DNA from: Singulisphaera sp. GP187
Lineage (GTDB): Bacteria > Planctomycetota > Phycisphaerae > Phycisphaerales > SM1A02
Direction of reading: 5' to 3'
DNA: 33,223 nt
Assembly: GCA_945871445.1 (NCBI GenBank)
Contig: CAMBWI010000023.1
Coordinates: forward strand, 1-33,223
Shown: positions 22,477 through 30,109 of the stretch, in pieces
Numbering within the stretch: the first letter of the stretch is position 1
How the letters are laid out: each line of letters starts with the position of its first letter
Translations under genes and position numbers: made by a program
Notes under the pieces: generated by a model
Database searches by the model: none
What the model was told of the DNA's origin: nothing
Seen by the model: only the letters and a program-made list of their open reading frames with translations

Positions 22477-23385
22477 ATGCATCTTGTTGATGTTCTTGCT
22501 CGCGACTCATTCACAGCAAGCTTTGAGTTTTTCCCGCCAAAGAACGAGGCTAGCTGGGATTTGTTCTTTTCAACCATCAAAGATTTTGGGAAGTTACGAC
22601 CATCGTTTGTCTCGGTGACATATGGCGCTGGAGGATCGACGCGGCAATTCACTCATGATCTTGTTGTGCGGATTGGCAAAGATACGGGACTTGATGCGAT
22701 GCCACACTTGACCTGTGTCAATCATTCTGCAAATGACATAGACCAAATTTTATTGCGATATGCAGAAGCTGGAGTCTCAAATATTCTTGCGCTTCGCGGC
22801 GATTTGCCAAACGGAACATCAACACTTGCGAGTGACTATTCGTATGCGACTGATCTCGTTCGCGCAGTACGATCATTTGCCCAGTCTGGTCGACATCCAG
22901 ATCTGCGCGGATTTGGTATCGCTGTGGCGGGTTATCCAGAGGGACATCCGCAAACTCCCAACACTCTCCTTCAGATGGATCACTTGAAAGCAAAATGCGA
23001 TGCGGGCGCAGACTTAATCATCTCGCAACTTTTCTTCGATAATCATGCGTTTTATGATTGGCGCGAACGATGTGAATTGGCTGGAATCAAGACGCCGATT
23101 CTTGCTGGCATTATGCCGATCACATCAGTAACTGGATTGAAGCGTATGGCAGAGTTGGCTGGCGGAACAAAGTTTCCTGCAGCGCTCTTGCGTGCGGTGC
23201 GTCGCGCGCAAGATGATGCTGATGCCGTCAGTCGAGTTGGAATTCATTGGGCGACCGAACAATGTCGCGATCTCTTGGATCACGGCGTTCGCGGGATTCA
23301 TTTTTACACACTCAACCGCAGCGATGCGACGCGAAAGATTTATGAAAATCTTGGCGTCAGTTCTACGGACGCGCTTCGCCAGTGA
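22477..23385 (+). CDS. metF: Methylenetetrahydrofolate reductase
   Basis: 302 residues, complete. FAD TIM-barrel enzyme reducing 5,10-methylene- to 5-methyl-tetrahydrofolate for methionine synthesis. Signatures: SFEFFPPKN with the catalytic Glu, VSVTYGAGGSTR, MPHLTCVNHS, ILALRGDLP, AGADLIISQLFFDN, PILAGIMPITS and the C-terminal GIHFYTLNRSDATRKI. Cytoplasmic. No Shine-Dalgarno; a TAGAGT box lies six bases upstream. The 3' end overlaps the end of the convergent 678-residue protein gene by 23 bases, so transcripts must run into each other. Confidence 0.95.
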   Translation: MHLVDVLARDSFTASFEFFPPKNEASWDLFFSTIKDFGKLRPSFVSVTYGAGGSTRQFTHDLVVRIGKDTGLDAMPHLTCVNHSANDIDQILLRYAEAGVSNILALRGDLPNGTSTLASDYSYATDLVRAVRSFAQSGRHPDLRGFGIAVAGYPEGHPQTPNTLLQMDHLKAKCDAGADLIISQLFFDNHAFYDWRERCELAGIKTPILAGIMPITSVTGLKRMAELAGGTKFPAALLRAVRRAQDDADAVSRVGIHWATEQCRDLLDHGVRGIHFYTLNRSDATRKIYENLGVSSTDALRQ

Positions 23386-25399
23386 TTGGCGCGGGCGCGG
23401 GTGCGACAATTGGCGCTGGCGCTGGCGCTGGTGCGGGCGCGGCAATTGGTGCTGGCGCGGGTGCGACAATTGGCGCGGGCTCGGAAATTGGCGCTGGCGC
23501 GGGTGGGACAATTGGCGCTGGCGCGGAAATTGGCGCTGGCGCGATAGGAATTTCCGCAGGAATTGGCTGCGCCGTAGGATTTGTAGATCGAAGCCAAATC
23601 GCTCGCAAGACTTCAGTCAGAAGTTGGTCGTTTGGATTACGCGACAGAATTTCCAGTCCTTTTTCTACCAAAGTTTTGTCGCCAAGTTGATGACCAACAT
23701 ACGCAGCGACGAGACCATAATCAGCGAAATATTTTGAACCTTCACTCATCGTGAGAGAGTCTGCAGCAATAAAGCGTAGACGCTCTTCTGAACCGAGAAT
23801 GTCAAGACTGTATTTAGTATCGATCATCTCTGGCCAGGTCATGAACAGACGGCGCAGTGACATCGCAGCGGAAACTTGAAGACCAGAAGCAACTTGACTG
23901 TTCACCAATCCTGCCACAGGAAGTGGATTCGAAGGAGCAATCAATGCACCAGATGTAAATGCCCGCTCGGCGGTGAGATAATACTTCCCACGCATTGACT
24001 GATCGCCAGATTGAAGCATTATATCAAGAGCTTCTTTTGTGCCCCCATCGAGTTGAGAGATCATCTGCCCGTGAGCCATGAGCAAATACGCATCGTCACC
24101 AGTCAGCTTTCGAACTTTTTTCGCTTGAGGTTTTGGCGAGTTAGTGGCAGATGATAGACCTGGATTTGAATCATCACTCTTTGGGGCATTTAGATCTTTC
24201 GGCGCATTTGACGCATCTGTAGTTCCAGATTGCTCCGTCGCTACAGAAGTTTGGGATTGAATGACCTCTTCACCATTTGATGACTTCGCAGTTCGAGAAC
24301 CGAGCAATCGTTCTGTCTCGTCGATTGGTGTGGCAGGATTCATATCAAATCCATCGCGAATCTTTTGAATAACTGCACCAGTCGCTCGCAAAGAATCGAT
24401 ATCAACAGGAGTATCTTCTGCAACGATCTCTCCCTGCATTCGTTTGTATCTATTCCCAACCCCAGCCAAAACGCGGTCGTACGGAGTTTTGACTTGCGCA
24501 ACTTGTTTGATTTCGCGCATTCCTTGACGCATTTCAATTGGTTGCTTCGGCGCTCCACTCGCAGTCGATGGAGTTTGAGAATCTAGTTTTGCGCCAGTTG
24601 CCATGGCACTCTCTGTGCCTTCTTCGCCTGTGAGATTGACGATCCCAGACAAATAAGAGCGTTGAAGTTTTTTACCATTCGCACGCCCTGAACGCAGATC
24701 CGCGCGCATCAGTGCGCTGCCATATACCCCATAGTTGAGCGATTCGATGAGATCAGTGCCTGGAACAGCAACAATACCAATGAATGGACTGGAGATTATT
24801 CGCAAAGGCCGTTGATCTGCAGTACGCATCATGGACAACGTAGTTGGTTGATACATCATCGAAAGATCATTGGTCGTTGAAGACTGACGTGTCAACAAAT
24901 CCAATTCCATTCGAGAATTATTTACTGCAGATTGTGCTGTTGGTGTGAACAAAGCACTATCCCATCCTGCACGCGACGTTCCTGCAACTGCGCCGGATGC
25001 CGCGGTTGTGCCGATTCCAGATGCCACGAAATCTCTGCGATACGCCGTTGCACCAATTCCGGTCGCCACACTAAATCGATCGTTCATTGGGATCGCGGCG
25101 ATGGATCTTGCGCTTGAAGTTGCTGCATTTGCGCGAAAGGCTTGTGTCGTCTCACCACCTGTTGCTCCACGAAAATCATCGGCAGCTGTATAGCCCACTG
25201 AACCTCGGAAACCACGTCCACCCGCAACATCGCCCGTGACCACGAGATTTCTTGATCGATAATCTTGCGTTGCTCGAGGAGCATTCGAGGAGGTGCCTTG
25301 TTGCAACGAGCGATCAAGCGCACCACCGTTTCCAACTTGCAAATTTCCATCGAGAGCGTTTTGCGCCAAGACAAGAGAAATGAACATCGCACTGAACAT
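23363..25399 (-). CDS. Large exported protein with Pro/Ala repeat tail, unknown
   Basis: 678 residues. The first 13 residues are hydrophobic (MFSAMFISLVLAQ), a very short signal-like stretch, so export is probable but not certain. The N-terminal 180 residues are Gly/Ala/Ser-rich with repeated GIGTTAASG-like patterns. A middle region (about 190-370) contains RIISSPFIGIVAVPGTDLIESLNYGVY and NRYKRMQGEIVAEDTP. Residues about 440-610 are helical (DDAYLLMAHGQMISQLDGG, EKGLEILSRNPNDQLLTEVL) and look like tetratricopeptide-style packing. The last 60 residues are Ala-Pro-Ala-Pro-Ile repeats. I do not recognise the family. A TACACT box sits six bases before the ATG, divergent from the anti-sigma-like gene across 23 bases. 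Confidence 0.75.
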   Translation of the reverse strand: MFSAMFISLVLAQNALDGNLQVGNGGALDRSLQQGTSSNAPRATQDYRSRNLVVTGDVAGGRGFRGSVGYTAADDFRGATGGETTQAFRANAATSSARSIAAIPMNDRFSVATGIGATAYRRDFVASGIGTTAASGAVAGTSRAGWDSALFTPTAQSAVNNSRMELDLLTRQSSTTNDLSMMYQPTTLSMMRTADQRPLRIISSPFIGIVAVPGTDLIESLNYGVYGSALMRADLRSGRANGKKLQRSYLSGIVNLTGEEGTESAMATGAKLDSQTPSTASGAPKQPIEMRQGMREIKQVAQVKTPYDRVLAGVGNRYKRMQGEIVAEDTPVDIDSLRATGAVIQKIRDGFDMNPATPIDETERLLGSRTAKSSNGEEVIQSQTSVATEQSGTTDASNAPKDLNAPKSDDSNPGLSSATNSPKPQAKKVRKLTGDDAYLLMAHGQMISQLDGGTKEALDIMLQSGDQSMRGKYYLTAERAFTSGALIAPSNPLPVAGLVNSQVASGLQVSAAMSLRRLFMTWPEMIDTKYSLDILGSEERLRFIAADSLTMSEGSKYFADYGLVAAYVGHQLGDKTLVEKGLEILSRNPNDQLLTEVLRAIWLRSTNPTAQPIPAEIPIAPAPISAPAPIVPPAPAPISEPAPIVAPAPAPIAAPAPAPAPAPIVAPAPAPITGEARP
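23386..23555 (+). repeat. Imperfect GC-rich repeat encoding the Pro/Ala tail
   Basis: Irregular tandem array of ggcgctggcgcggg / acaattggcgc units. On the minus strand it encodes runs of Ala-Pro-Ala-Pro with Ile/Val/Ser/Glu breaks; the plus strand reads as Gly-Ala repeats, which is a shadow frame. Array boundaries are approximate. Confidence 0.85.
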
Positions 25400-25405
25400 G
25401 CTTCA

Positions 25406-25411
25406 AGTGTA
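25406..25411 (-). promoter_or_regulatory. Putative -10 box, leaderless type, for the 678-residue protein gene
   Basis: TACACT (minus strand), exactly six bases before the ATG at 25399. It shares the palindrome TGTACA (25408-25413) with an opposing TACAAC lying seven bases before the plus-strand ATG at 25423. Confidence 0.45.
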
Positions 25412-25422
25412 CAACTCGCACC

Positions 25423-26049
25423 ATGTTGAAGCGCATTTTTTCTTCGAAGCGCTCGATCAGTCCAATCCCGCTGACGATTGCGTTGGCGATTGTTGCGGGA
25501 AGCGTACTGATCGGCGTTTTCGGTATGCGACTGCAAGAACGCGATTATGGATCGTTGCTGCCACTTGCTGATATGGCAGATTCCGCACGACAGATTCAAT
25601 TGCGAATGCAACTTGAAGCGATTCACCGTCCAACTGAATCACCAACGCCAACACGCGGCGAACTCGCCGATCTTGTCAGTTCAACGATCAAAAGCGAATG
25701 GCGACCGCCAGATCTTTCTGCGAAGGGATTCGTGCCAATTTTGGCGGGAAAAGCAATTCTCTTTGGAGATCAGGTTGGTATCACAATTCTGTATGAACGA
25801 GCGGGAGAGTCTGCTGATCGTTTCTTAGCGCTCTTCGTCACAAGCGATCACGGCCAGTTTGCATCCTTCGATGAATTCGGAAGAATTGAACCATTCTCAA
25901 CAAATCGCTCGATCATTGAGCGCGATGATGAAACGGATCCTGATTCGAGTGCGACGCTTGTCTTCAGCGACGGCGATTTGCTTTTTCTTGCTCGAGCAGA
26001 TGATGTCGCCACGCTGGACGAGATTCGAGGCGATCTCGGTGCTCCATAA
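25423..26049 (+). CDS. Single-pass membrane protein resembling anti-sigma factor C-termini
   Basis: 208 residues. A basic cytoplasmic tail (MLKRIFSSKRS) is followed by one membrane helix (about 16-35). The extracytoplasmic part has a helix (LADMADSARQIQLRMQLEAI), a strand-rich domain (FVPILAGKAILFGDQVGITILYERAG, FLALFVTSD) and an ending LVFSDGDLLFLARADDVATLDEI. The final two strands plus helix resemble the periplasmic domain of planctomycete anti-sigma-like proteins, but no zinc-binding anti-sigma motif is present and no sigma gene is adjacent. It diverges from the large repeat-tailed protein and precedes metG by 69 bases. Treat as unknown membrane protein. Confidence 0.7.
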   Translation: MLKRIFSSKRSISPIPLTIALAIVAGSVLIGVFGMRLQERDYGSLLPLADMADSARQIQLRMQLEAIHRPTESPTPTRGELADLVSSTIKSEWRPPDLSAKGFVPILAGKAILFGDQVGITILYERAGESADRFLALFVTSDHGQFASFDEFGRIEPFSTNRSIIERDDETDPDSSATLVFSDGDLLFLARADDVATLDEIRGDLGAP

Positions 26050-26118
26050 AATCAAGTCGATGGCCGCTGGGCATACCGCTCGGCATGATGGCATGAGTGC
26101 TCTACTATCTCGATTCGA

Positions 26119-27699
26119 ATGACCTCACCAGCTTTTATCACGACGCCGATTTATTACGTCAATGACCGGCCACATATCGGGCACGCATACACATCGACGA
26201 TCTGCGATGTTTGGGCGCGCGCGAGCAGATTGGTCGGGCGCGACGTTTTCTTTCTGACTGGAACTGATGAGCATGGATCGAAAGTTGAAAAAAGCGCGAC
26301 CGCACGCGGAATCTTGCCGCAAGCGCTTGCTGACGAAAATGCTGCAGAATTTCAGCGAGTTCTTGCGACATTTGGATTGACGAACGACGATTTCATTCGA
26401 ACGACTCAATCACGACATATTGATCAGGTCCAAGAGTTTCTACGGCGACTGATGGCGACGGGCGATGTCTATCTAGGCACCTTCGAGGGATGGTACGACG
26501 AGGGACAAGAGGAGTATCACACAGAAAACAAAGCGCGCGAATTGAATTATCAAAGTGCCATCAGCGGAAAGGCGCTTATTCGTGCGACAGAACAGAATTA
26601 TTATTTCAGACTCAGCGCATTTGCTGATCGGTTGGCGAAGCACTTTGCGGATCATCCGACTTTCGTTCGCCCCACAGAGCGTGCGAATGAAATGCTTGGT
26701 CGAATGCGAGAGGGATTGCAGGATGTCCCGATCACGCGTACGAATTTTTCTTGGGGCATTGCGATGCCAGATGCGCCTGGGCATGTTGTGTATGTATGGA
26801 TTGATGCGTTGTTGAACTACATCACCGCGCTTGGGCTGGGTATGCCTCAAGCCGGCGGGCTGGGTTCGCCTCAAGCTAAACGCGCGAAATATTGGCCCGC
26901 CGATTATCACGTTGTCGGTAAAGAAATTCTCTGGTTCCACGCAGTCATTTGGCCCGCACTCTTGATGGCGCTCAAATTGCCACTTCCCAAGTGCGTTTAT
27001 GCGCACTCATTCTGGATTGCCGACGGTAAAAAAATGAGCAAGACTCTCGGCAATTTCGTAGACCTTCCAACCATCGAGCGTTACACCGCAACGTATGGAC
27101 TTGATGCATGGCGTTGGTACATGTCAACCCAAGGTCCTCTTGGCACAACGGATGCTGATTTCAATGGGAAACATTTCCATGAGACGTACACGAACGATTT
27201 AGTGAACACCGTCGGCAATTGTCCCAGCAGAGTTGGTGCGATGATCGGCAAATATTTCGGTGGCAAATTGCCCGCCGATGCACAGGCGGGAGGCGAGTGG
27301 CCGAGTCGATGCGATGCAGCAACTGCGAAATGGGAGCAATGCATGGAAGTCTTCGATCTTTCGGGGGCGGCGCGCTGTGCGATGGATCTCCTTCGACAAG
27401 TCGATGTCATGATCAATGACACTGAACCATTTAAGCTTGCGAAAGATCCAGCAAATACCCCTCGACTCTCATCGATTCTCAATCAGTGTGCGCAAACAGT
27501 GCGTATTGCCGGCGTAATGCTTGAACCATTCTTGCCTCAGCGAATGGAAGAGCTCGCCAAAGCTTTTGGCGGAATGCCTGGTAAAGATATAAATTGGTCC
27601 GCTCGGAAAAAATACGGCGCAATTTCAGATGGACACGCCATTGAAAAAGTTGCGCTGTTTCCTCGCGTTGATGCGACGGCGATCAGTCAGGCTGTCTGA
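26119..27699 (+). CDS. metG: Methionyl-tRNA synthetase
   Basis: 526 residues, complete class I synthetase without the C-terminal tRNA-binding extension. It starts TSPAFITTPIYYVND with the HIGH motif at 19-22; FFLTGTDEHGSK follows. The connective-peptide region reads FEGWYDEGQEEYHTENKA, with none of the zinc Cys pairs of the E. coli type. KMSKS is present as KKMSK (304-308), and the anticodon-binding helix bundle follows. Two small Gly/Gln/Ala-rich stretches (GMPQAGGLGSPQA, and KLPADAQAGGEW) look like local insertions; the second is encoded by an inverted repeat cccgcc...ggcggg (27271-27290). A TACTAT box lies ten bases before the ATG and there is no Shine-Dalgarno. Confidence 0.95.
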   Translation: MTSPAFITTPIYYVNDRPHIGHAYTSTICDVWARASRLVGRDVFFLTGTDEHGSKVEKSATARGILPQALADENAAEFQRVLATFGLTNDDFIRTTQSRHIDQVQEFLRRLMATGDVYLGTFEGWYDEGQEEYHTENKARELNYQSAISGKALIRATEQNYYFRLSAFADRLAKHFADHPTFVRPTERANEMLGRMREGLQDVPITRTNFSWGIAMPDAPGHVVYVWIDALLNYITALGLGMPQAGGLGSPQAKRAKYWPADYHVVGKEILWFHAVIWPALLMALKLPLPKCVYAHSFWIADGKKMSKTLGNFVDLPTIERYTATYGLDAWRWYMSTQGPLGTTDADFNGKHFHETYTNDLVNTVGNCPSRVGAMIGKYFGGKLPADAQAGGEWPSRCDAATAKWEQCMEVFDLSGAARCAMDLLRQVDVMINDTEPFKLAKDPANTPRLSSILNQCAQTVRIAGVMLEPFLPQRMEELAKAFGGMPGKDINWSARKKYGAISDGHAIEKVALFPRVDATAISQAV

Positions 27700-27738
27700 A
27701 CTATTCGCAATTCGATTTCTATCCTGTGATTCGCACGC

Positions 27739-28407
27739 TTACCGCGCACGACGACGTGGACGAATTCCGACAATCCCAGAAACCGCGAGAATCGCAAAGA
27801 CTCCAGGCATCGGAACATAGCGAATGTCCACGCTCACTGCGTCAAGACTGATATTGTTCGTCTGACTATTGAAACCCAACTCAAAGCGTGTCGCTGGGAA
27901 TGGCAATCCCTGAAGCATCCACCTGAAAGCACGAGTCTGTATTTGACCCTGCCCACCAGGCGCGGCTGTGTCTGATCGAAGTTCCATAAATCCAGGATTG
28001 ATTGAAATGGTGTTTCCATTGTTATCTGAAATATCCAAGCGAACTGAATTTGTGTTGATGATCGTTCCGATTGTCGAAACATTCAAAATGACTTCATTCA
28101 CCTGAGCAGTCAGTCCGGCATAGATTGAAATTGAAAGTGGATTACTCGCTCCATACAGATTGCCGGTACTTGTAATGAATGCGCCAGGGCCAAAGTTGAA
28201 GAGCGCTGCATTCGCTTCGGTTCCCGCATAATTTGTCAGATTCGGACCGCTAAATGGACTGGTGAAACTTTCCCATCCATAAAAATCTGAATCCGGTGAT
28301 CCGCGCCATGGTGGCACAATCGGATTAATGAAGTCTGCAGAAGCAGGCGCCAGAATGAAAGATGAAAGCGCAAGCCCAGCAACACACAATAATTTTACAT
28401 TGAACAT
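27739..28407 (-). CDS. Exported protein with PEP-CTERM-like sorting tail
   Basis: 222 residues from the ATG at 28407; a TTG 12 codons upstream would place charged residues ahead of the signal peptide. The signal peptide MFNVKLLCVAGLALSSFIL ends near Ala-Ser-Ala-Asp. The mature part is beta-rich and Asn/Thr/Ser-rich with few charged residues (NVSTIGTIINTNSVRLDISD, ARFELGFNSQTNNISLDAVSVD). It ends VPMPGVFAILAVSGIVG, then Arg-Pro-Arg-Arg-Arg: a short motif, a hydrophobic helix and basic residues, which is the Phycisphaerae form of the PEP-CTERM/exosortase signal. Probable surface protein of unknown role. It has a good promoter and an unusual hairpin between Shine-Dalgarno and start. Confidence 0.82.
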   Translation of the reverse strand: MFNVKLLCVAGLALSSFILAPASADFINPIVPPWRGSPDSDFYGWESFTSPFSGPNLTNYAGTEANAALFNFGPGAFITSTGNLYGASNPLSISIYAGLTAQVNEVILNVSTIGTIINTNSVRLDISDNNGNTISINPGFMELRSDTAAPGGQGQIQTRAFRWMLQGLPFPATRFELGFNSQTNNISLDAVSVDIRYVPMPGVFAILAVSGIVGIRPRRRAR

Positions 28408-28436
28408 ATTTTTTACTTGCCAAAGCAAGTCCTTTT
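28408..28436 (-). promoter_or_regulatory. Shine-Dalgarno separated from its start by a hairpin
   Basis: On the minus strand: AAAAGG, then ACTTGC-TTTG-GCAAGT (perfect 6-bp stem, 4-base loop), then AAAAAAT and the ATG at 28407. Unfolded, the ribosome site is too far away; folded, the hairpin brings AAAGG to seven bases from the start. Inference, comparable in principle to the T4 gene 38 initiation site. Confidence 0.5.
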
Positions 28437-28470
28437 CTCTCAACCTCTACTGAACAAATCTGACATATGA

Positions 28471-28498
28471 ATTATGTCCCCAGAGTTGAGAAAGTCAA
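28471..28498 (-). promoter_or_regulatory. Sigma-70 type promoter for the PEP-CTERM-like gene
   Basis: TTGACT (28493-28498), a 16-base spacer and CATAAT (28471-28476), each five of six to consensus. It predicts a 5' leader of about 55-60 bases containing the ribosome-site hairpin. The best conventional promoter seen in the window. Confidence 0.65.
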
Positions 28499-28537
28499 AA
28501 GAAACCAAGCAAATTCCCGTAAAATGCGGCGCGTTTT

Positions 28538-30067
28538 TTAGTACGCCTTCGCCCAAATCACCCTTTGAGGGCTCAAAGCGCCAGTTATCACGCACTTTCC
28601 AGGCTCATTCCCAACTTCGAGCGGGATGCAGCGAACGGTCACACCAAGTCGATCTTTAATCTGCGCTTCAACTTTAGGGTCGCCACAGAAGTGTGCAAGT
28701 GCAAAACCACCATGAATTGGTGTTGGCACATTCTCTGCCACCTTGGGCGCAGAAAAATATTCTTCGAACTCTTTCGCATCATCAATCACTTTCGTATTTG
28801 CGATTCGAAAATCGTTTGCGCGTTTAAAAAGTCCATCTTGAATCTCTTGCAGAAGTGCAGAAATCCCCTGAATGAAATCGCCACGCTTGACAGCCAATTT
28901 TTCCTTATGCGGTTTATCACGCCGCGCCATAAAGACACTGTCAGCAGCCATATCGCGAGGACCAACTTCGACTCGCACAGGAACACCCTTCTTGATCCAA
29001 TTCCATGCCTTATCGCCGCCGCGCATATCACGCTCATCAAGCTGCACTTGCACTGGTCGACCATCGAATGATTGTTTGCGAAGTTCATCTGCAAGCGAAC
29101 GCGTCCAAGCTTGAATCGCCGCTGTATCTTCGGGCTTGTGAACGACGGGAATAATCACCACATGTGCGGGAGCCAACTTGGGCGGCAAGATCAAACCATC
29201 ATCATCGGAGTGAGTCATAATCATCGCGCCGACAAGTCGAGTGCTGACTCCCCACGAAGTTGTCCAAGCAAACTGGCGTTCCCCCTGCGCATCCAAGAAT
29301 TGAATCTCGCTTGACTTCGCAAAGTTCTGTCCCAAGAAATGGCTCGTTCCAGCTTGAAGCGCGCGGCGATCTTGCATCATCGCTTCAATGCAATACGTAT
29401 CGACCGCTCCTGGGAATCGCTCGCCATCGGTCTTGCGACCTTGCAGAACAGGCATCGCCATCCAGCCCTCTGCGAAGTTGGCGTACACCTTGAGCATCTT
29501 CATCGTCTCTTCAACTGCTTCTTCACGGGTCGCATGAGCAGTGTGACCTTCTTGCCAAAGGAATTCTGTTGTTCGCAGAAAAAGTCGAGTCCTCATTTCC
29601 CACCGAACAACATTTGCCCATTGATTGATGAGCAACGGCAAATCGCGATAACTCTGAACCCACTTTGCGTATGTCGCGCCGATGATTGTTTCTGAAGTTG
29701 GGCGGACCACAAGTGGTTCCTCTAATTCTCCAGCAGGAACAAGCTTTCCATCGGGCCCCATTTCCAGTCTGTGATGGGTGACGACCGCACATTCCTTTGC
29801 AAATCCGTCAACATGCGCCGCTTCTTTTTCCAAGAACGACACAGGAATAAAAAGTGGGAAATATGCGTTGCTATGCCCAGTCTCTTTGAACATTCCATCC
29901 AAGACTCGCTGCATATTTTCCCAAATCGCATATCCCCAAGGCTTGATGACCATGCATCCACGAACCGCAGAATTTTCTGCAAGATCCGCAGCGCGAACTA
30001 CTTGTTGATACCACTCAGAATAGTTTTCAGAACGCGTTGGAGTGATCGCCGTCGTTGGGTTTGCCAT
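28538..30067 (-). CDS. proS: Prolyl-tRNA synthetase (archaeal/eukaryotic type)
   Basis: 509 residues from the ATG at 30067 (a GTG directly before is less likely). Class II synthetase lacking the editing insertion of the E. coli type. It has a start-proximal NYSEWYQQVVRAADLAENS, motif 2 RTRLFLRTTEFLWQEGHTAH, the substrate region LVVRPTSETIIG and motif 3 GLILPPKLAPAHVVIIP with the anticodon-binding domain behind it. It ends ...IWAKAY, the Tyr-terminated tail of the short archaeal-like ProRS, with a C-terminal domain where only some zinc Cys are present (FCGD, KCVI). The TATGCT box six bases upstream fits the ATG choice. Downstream of a CHAD gene, 39 bases apart. Confidence 0.95.
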   Translation of the reverse strand: MANPTTAITPTRSENYSEWYQQVVRAADLAENSAVRGCMVIKPWGYAIWENMQRVLDGMFKETGHSNAYFPLFIPVSFLEKEAAHVDGFAKECAVVTHHRLEMGPDGKLVPAGELEEPLVVRPTSETIIGATYAKWVQSYRDLPLLINQWANVVRWEMRTRLFLRTTEFLWQEGHTAHATREEAVEETMKMLKVYANFAEGWMAMPVLQGRKTDGERFPGAVDTYCIEAMMQDRRALQAGTSHFLGQNFAKSSEIQFLDAQGERQFAWTTSWGVSTRLVGAMIMTHSDDDGLILPPKLAPAHVVIIPVVHKPEDTAAIQAWTRSLADELRKQSFDGRPVQVQLDERDMRGGDKAWNWIKKGVPVRVEVGPRDMAADSVFMARRDKPHKEKLAVKRGDFIQGISALLQEIQDGLFKRANDFRIANTKVIDDAKEFEEYFSAPKVAENVPTPIHGGFALAHFCGDPKVEAQIKDRLGVTVRCIPLEVGNEPGKCVITGALSPQRVIWAKAY

Positions 30068-30073
30068 CACCCA

Positions 30074-30079
30074 AGCATA
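30074..30079 (-). promoter_or_regulatory. Putative -10 box, leaderless type, for proS
   Basis: TATGCT (minus strand), then six bases and the ATG at 30067; no Shine-Dalgarno. Lies in the 42-base gap after the CHAD gene. Confidence 0.4.
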
Positions 30080-30109
30080 AGCGCAAGACGGACAAAGGGA
30101 TGTTGCCGA

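Noticed and set aside
23382-23690. Plus-strand Gly-Ala repeat frame after metF
   Set aside because: It is the complement of the Pro/Ala tail repeat of the minus-strand 678-residue protein; start and context do not support a gene.
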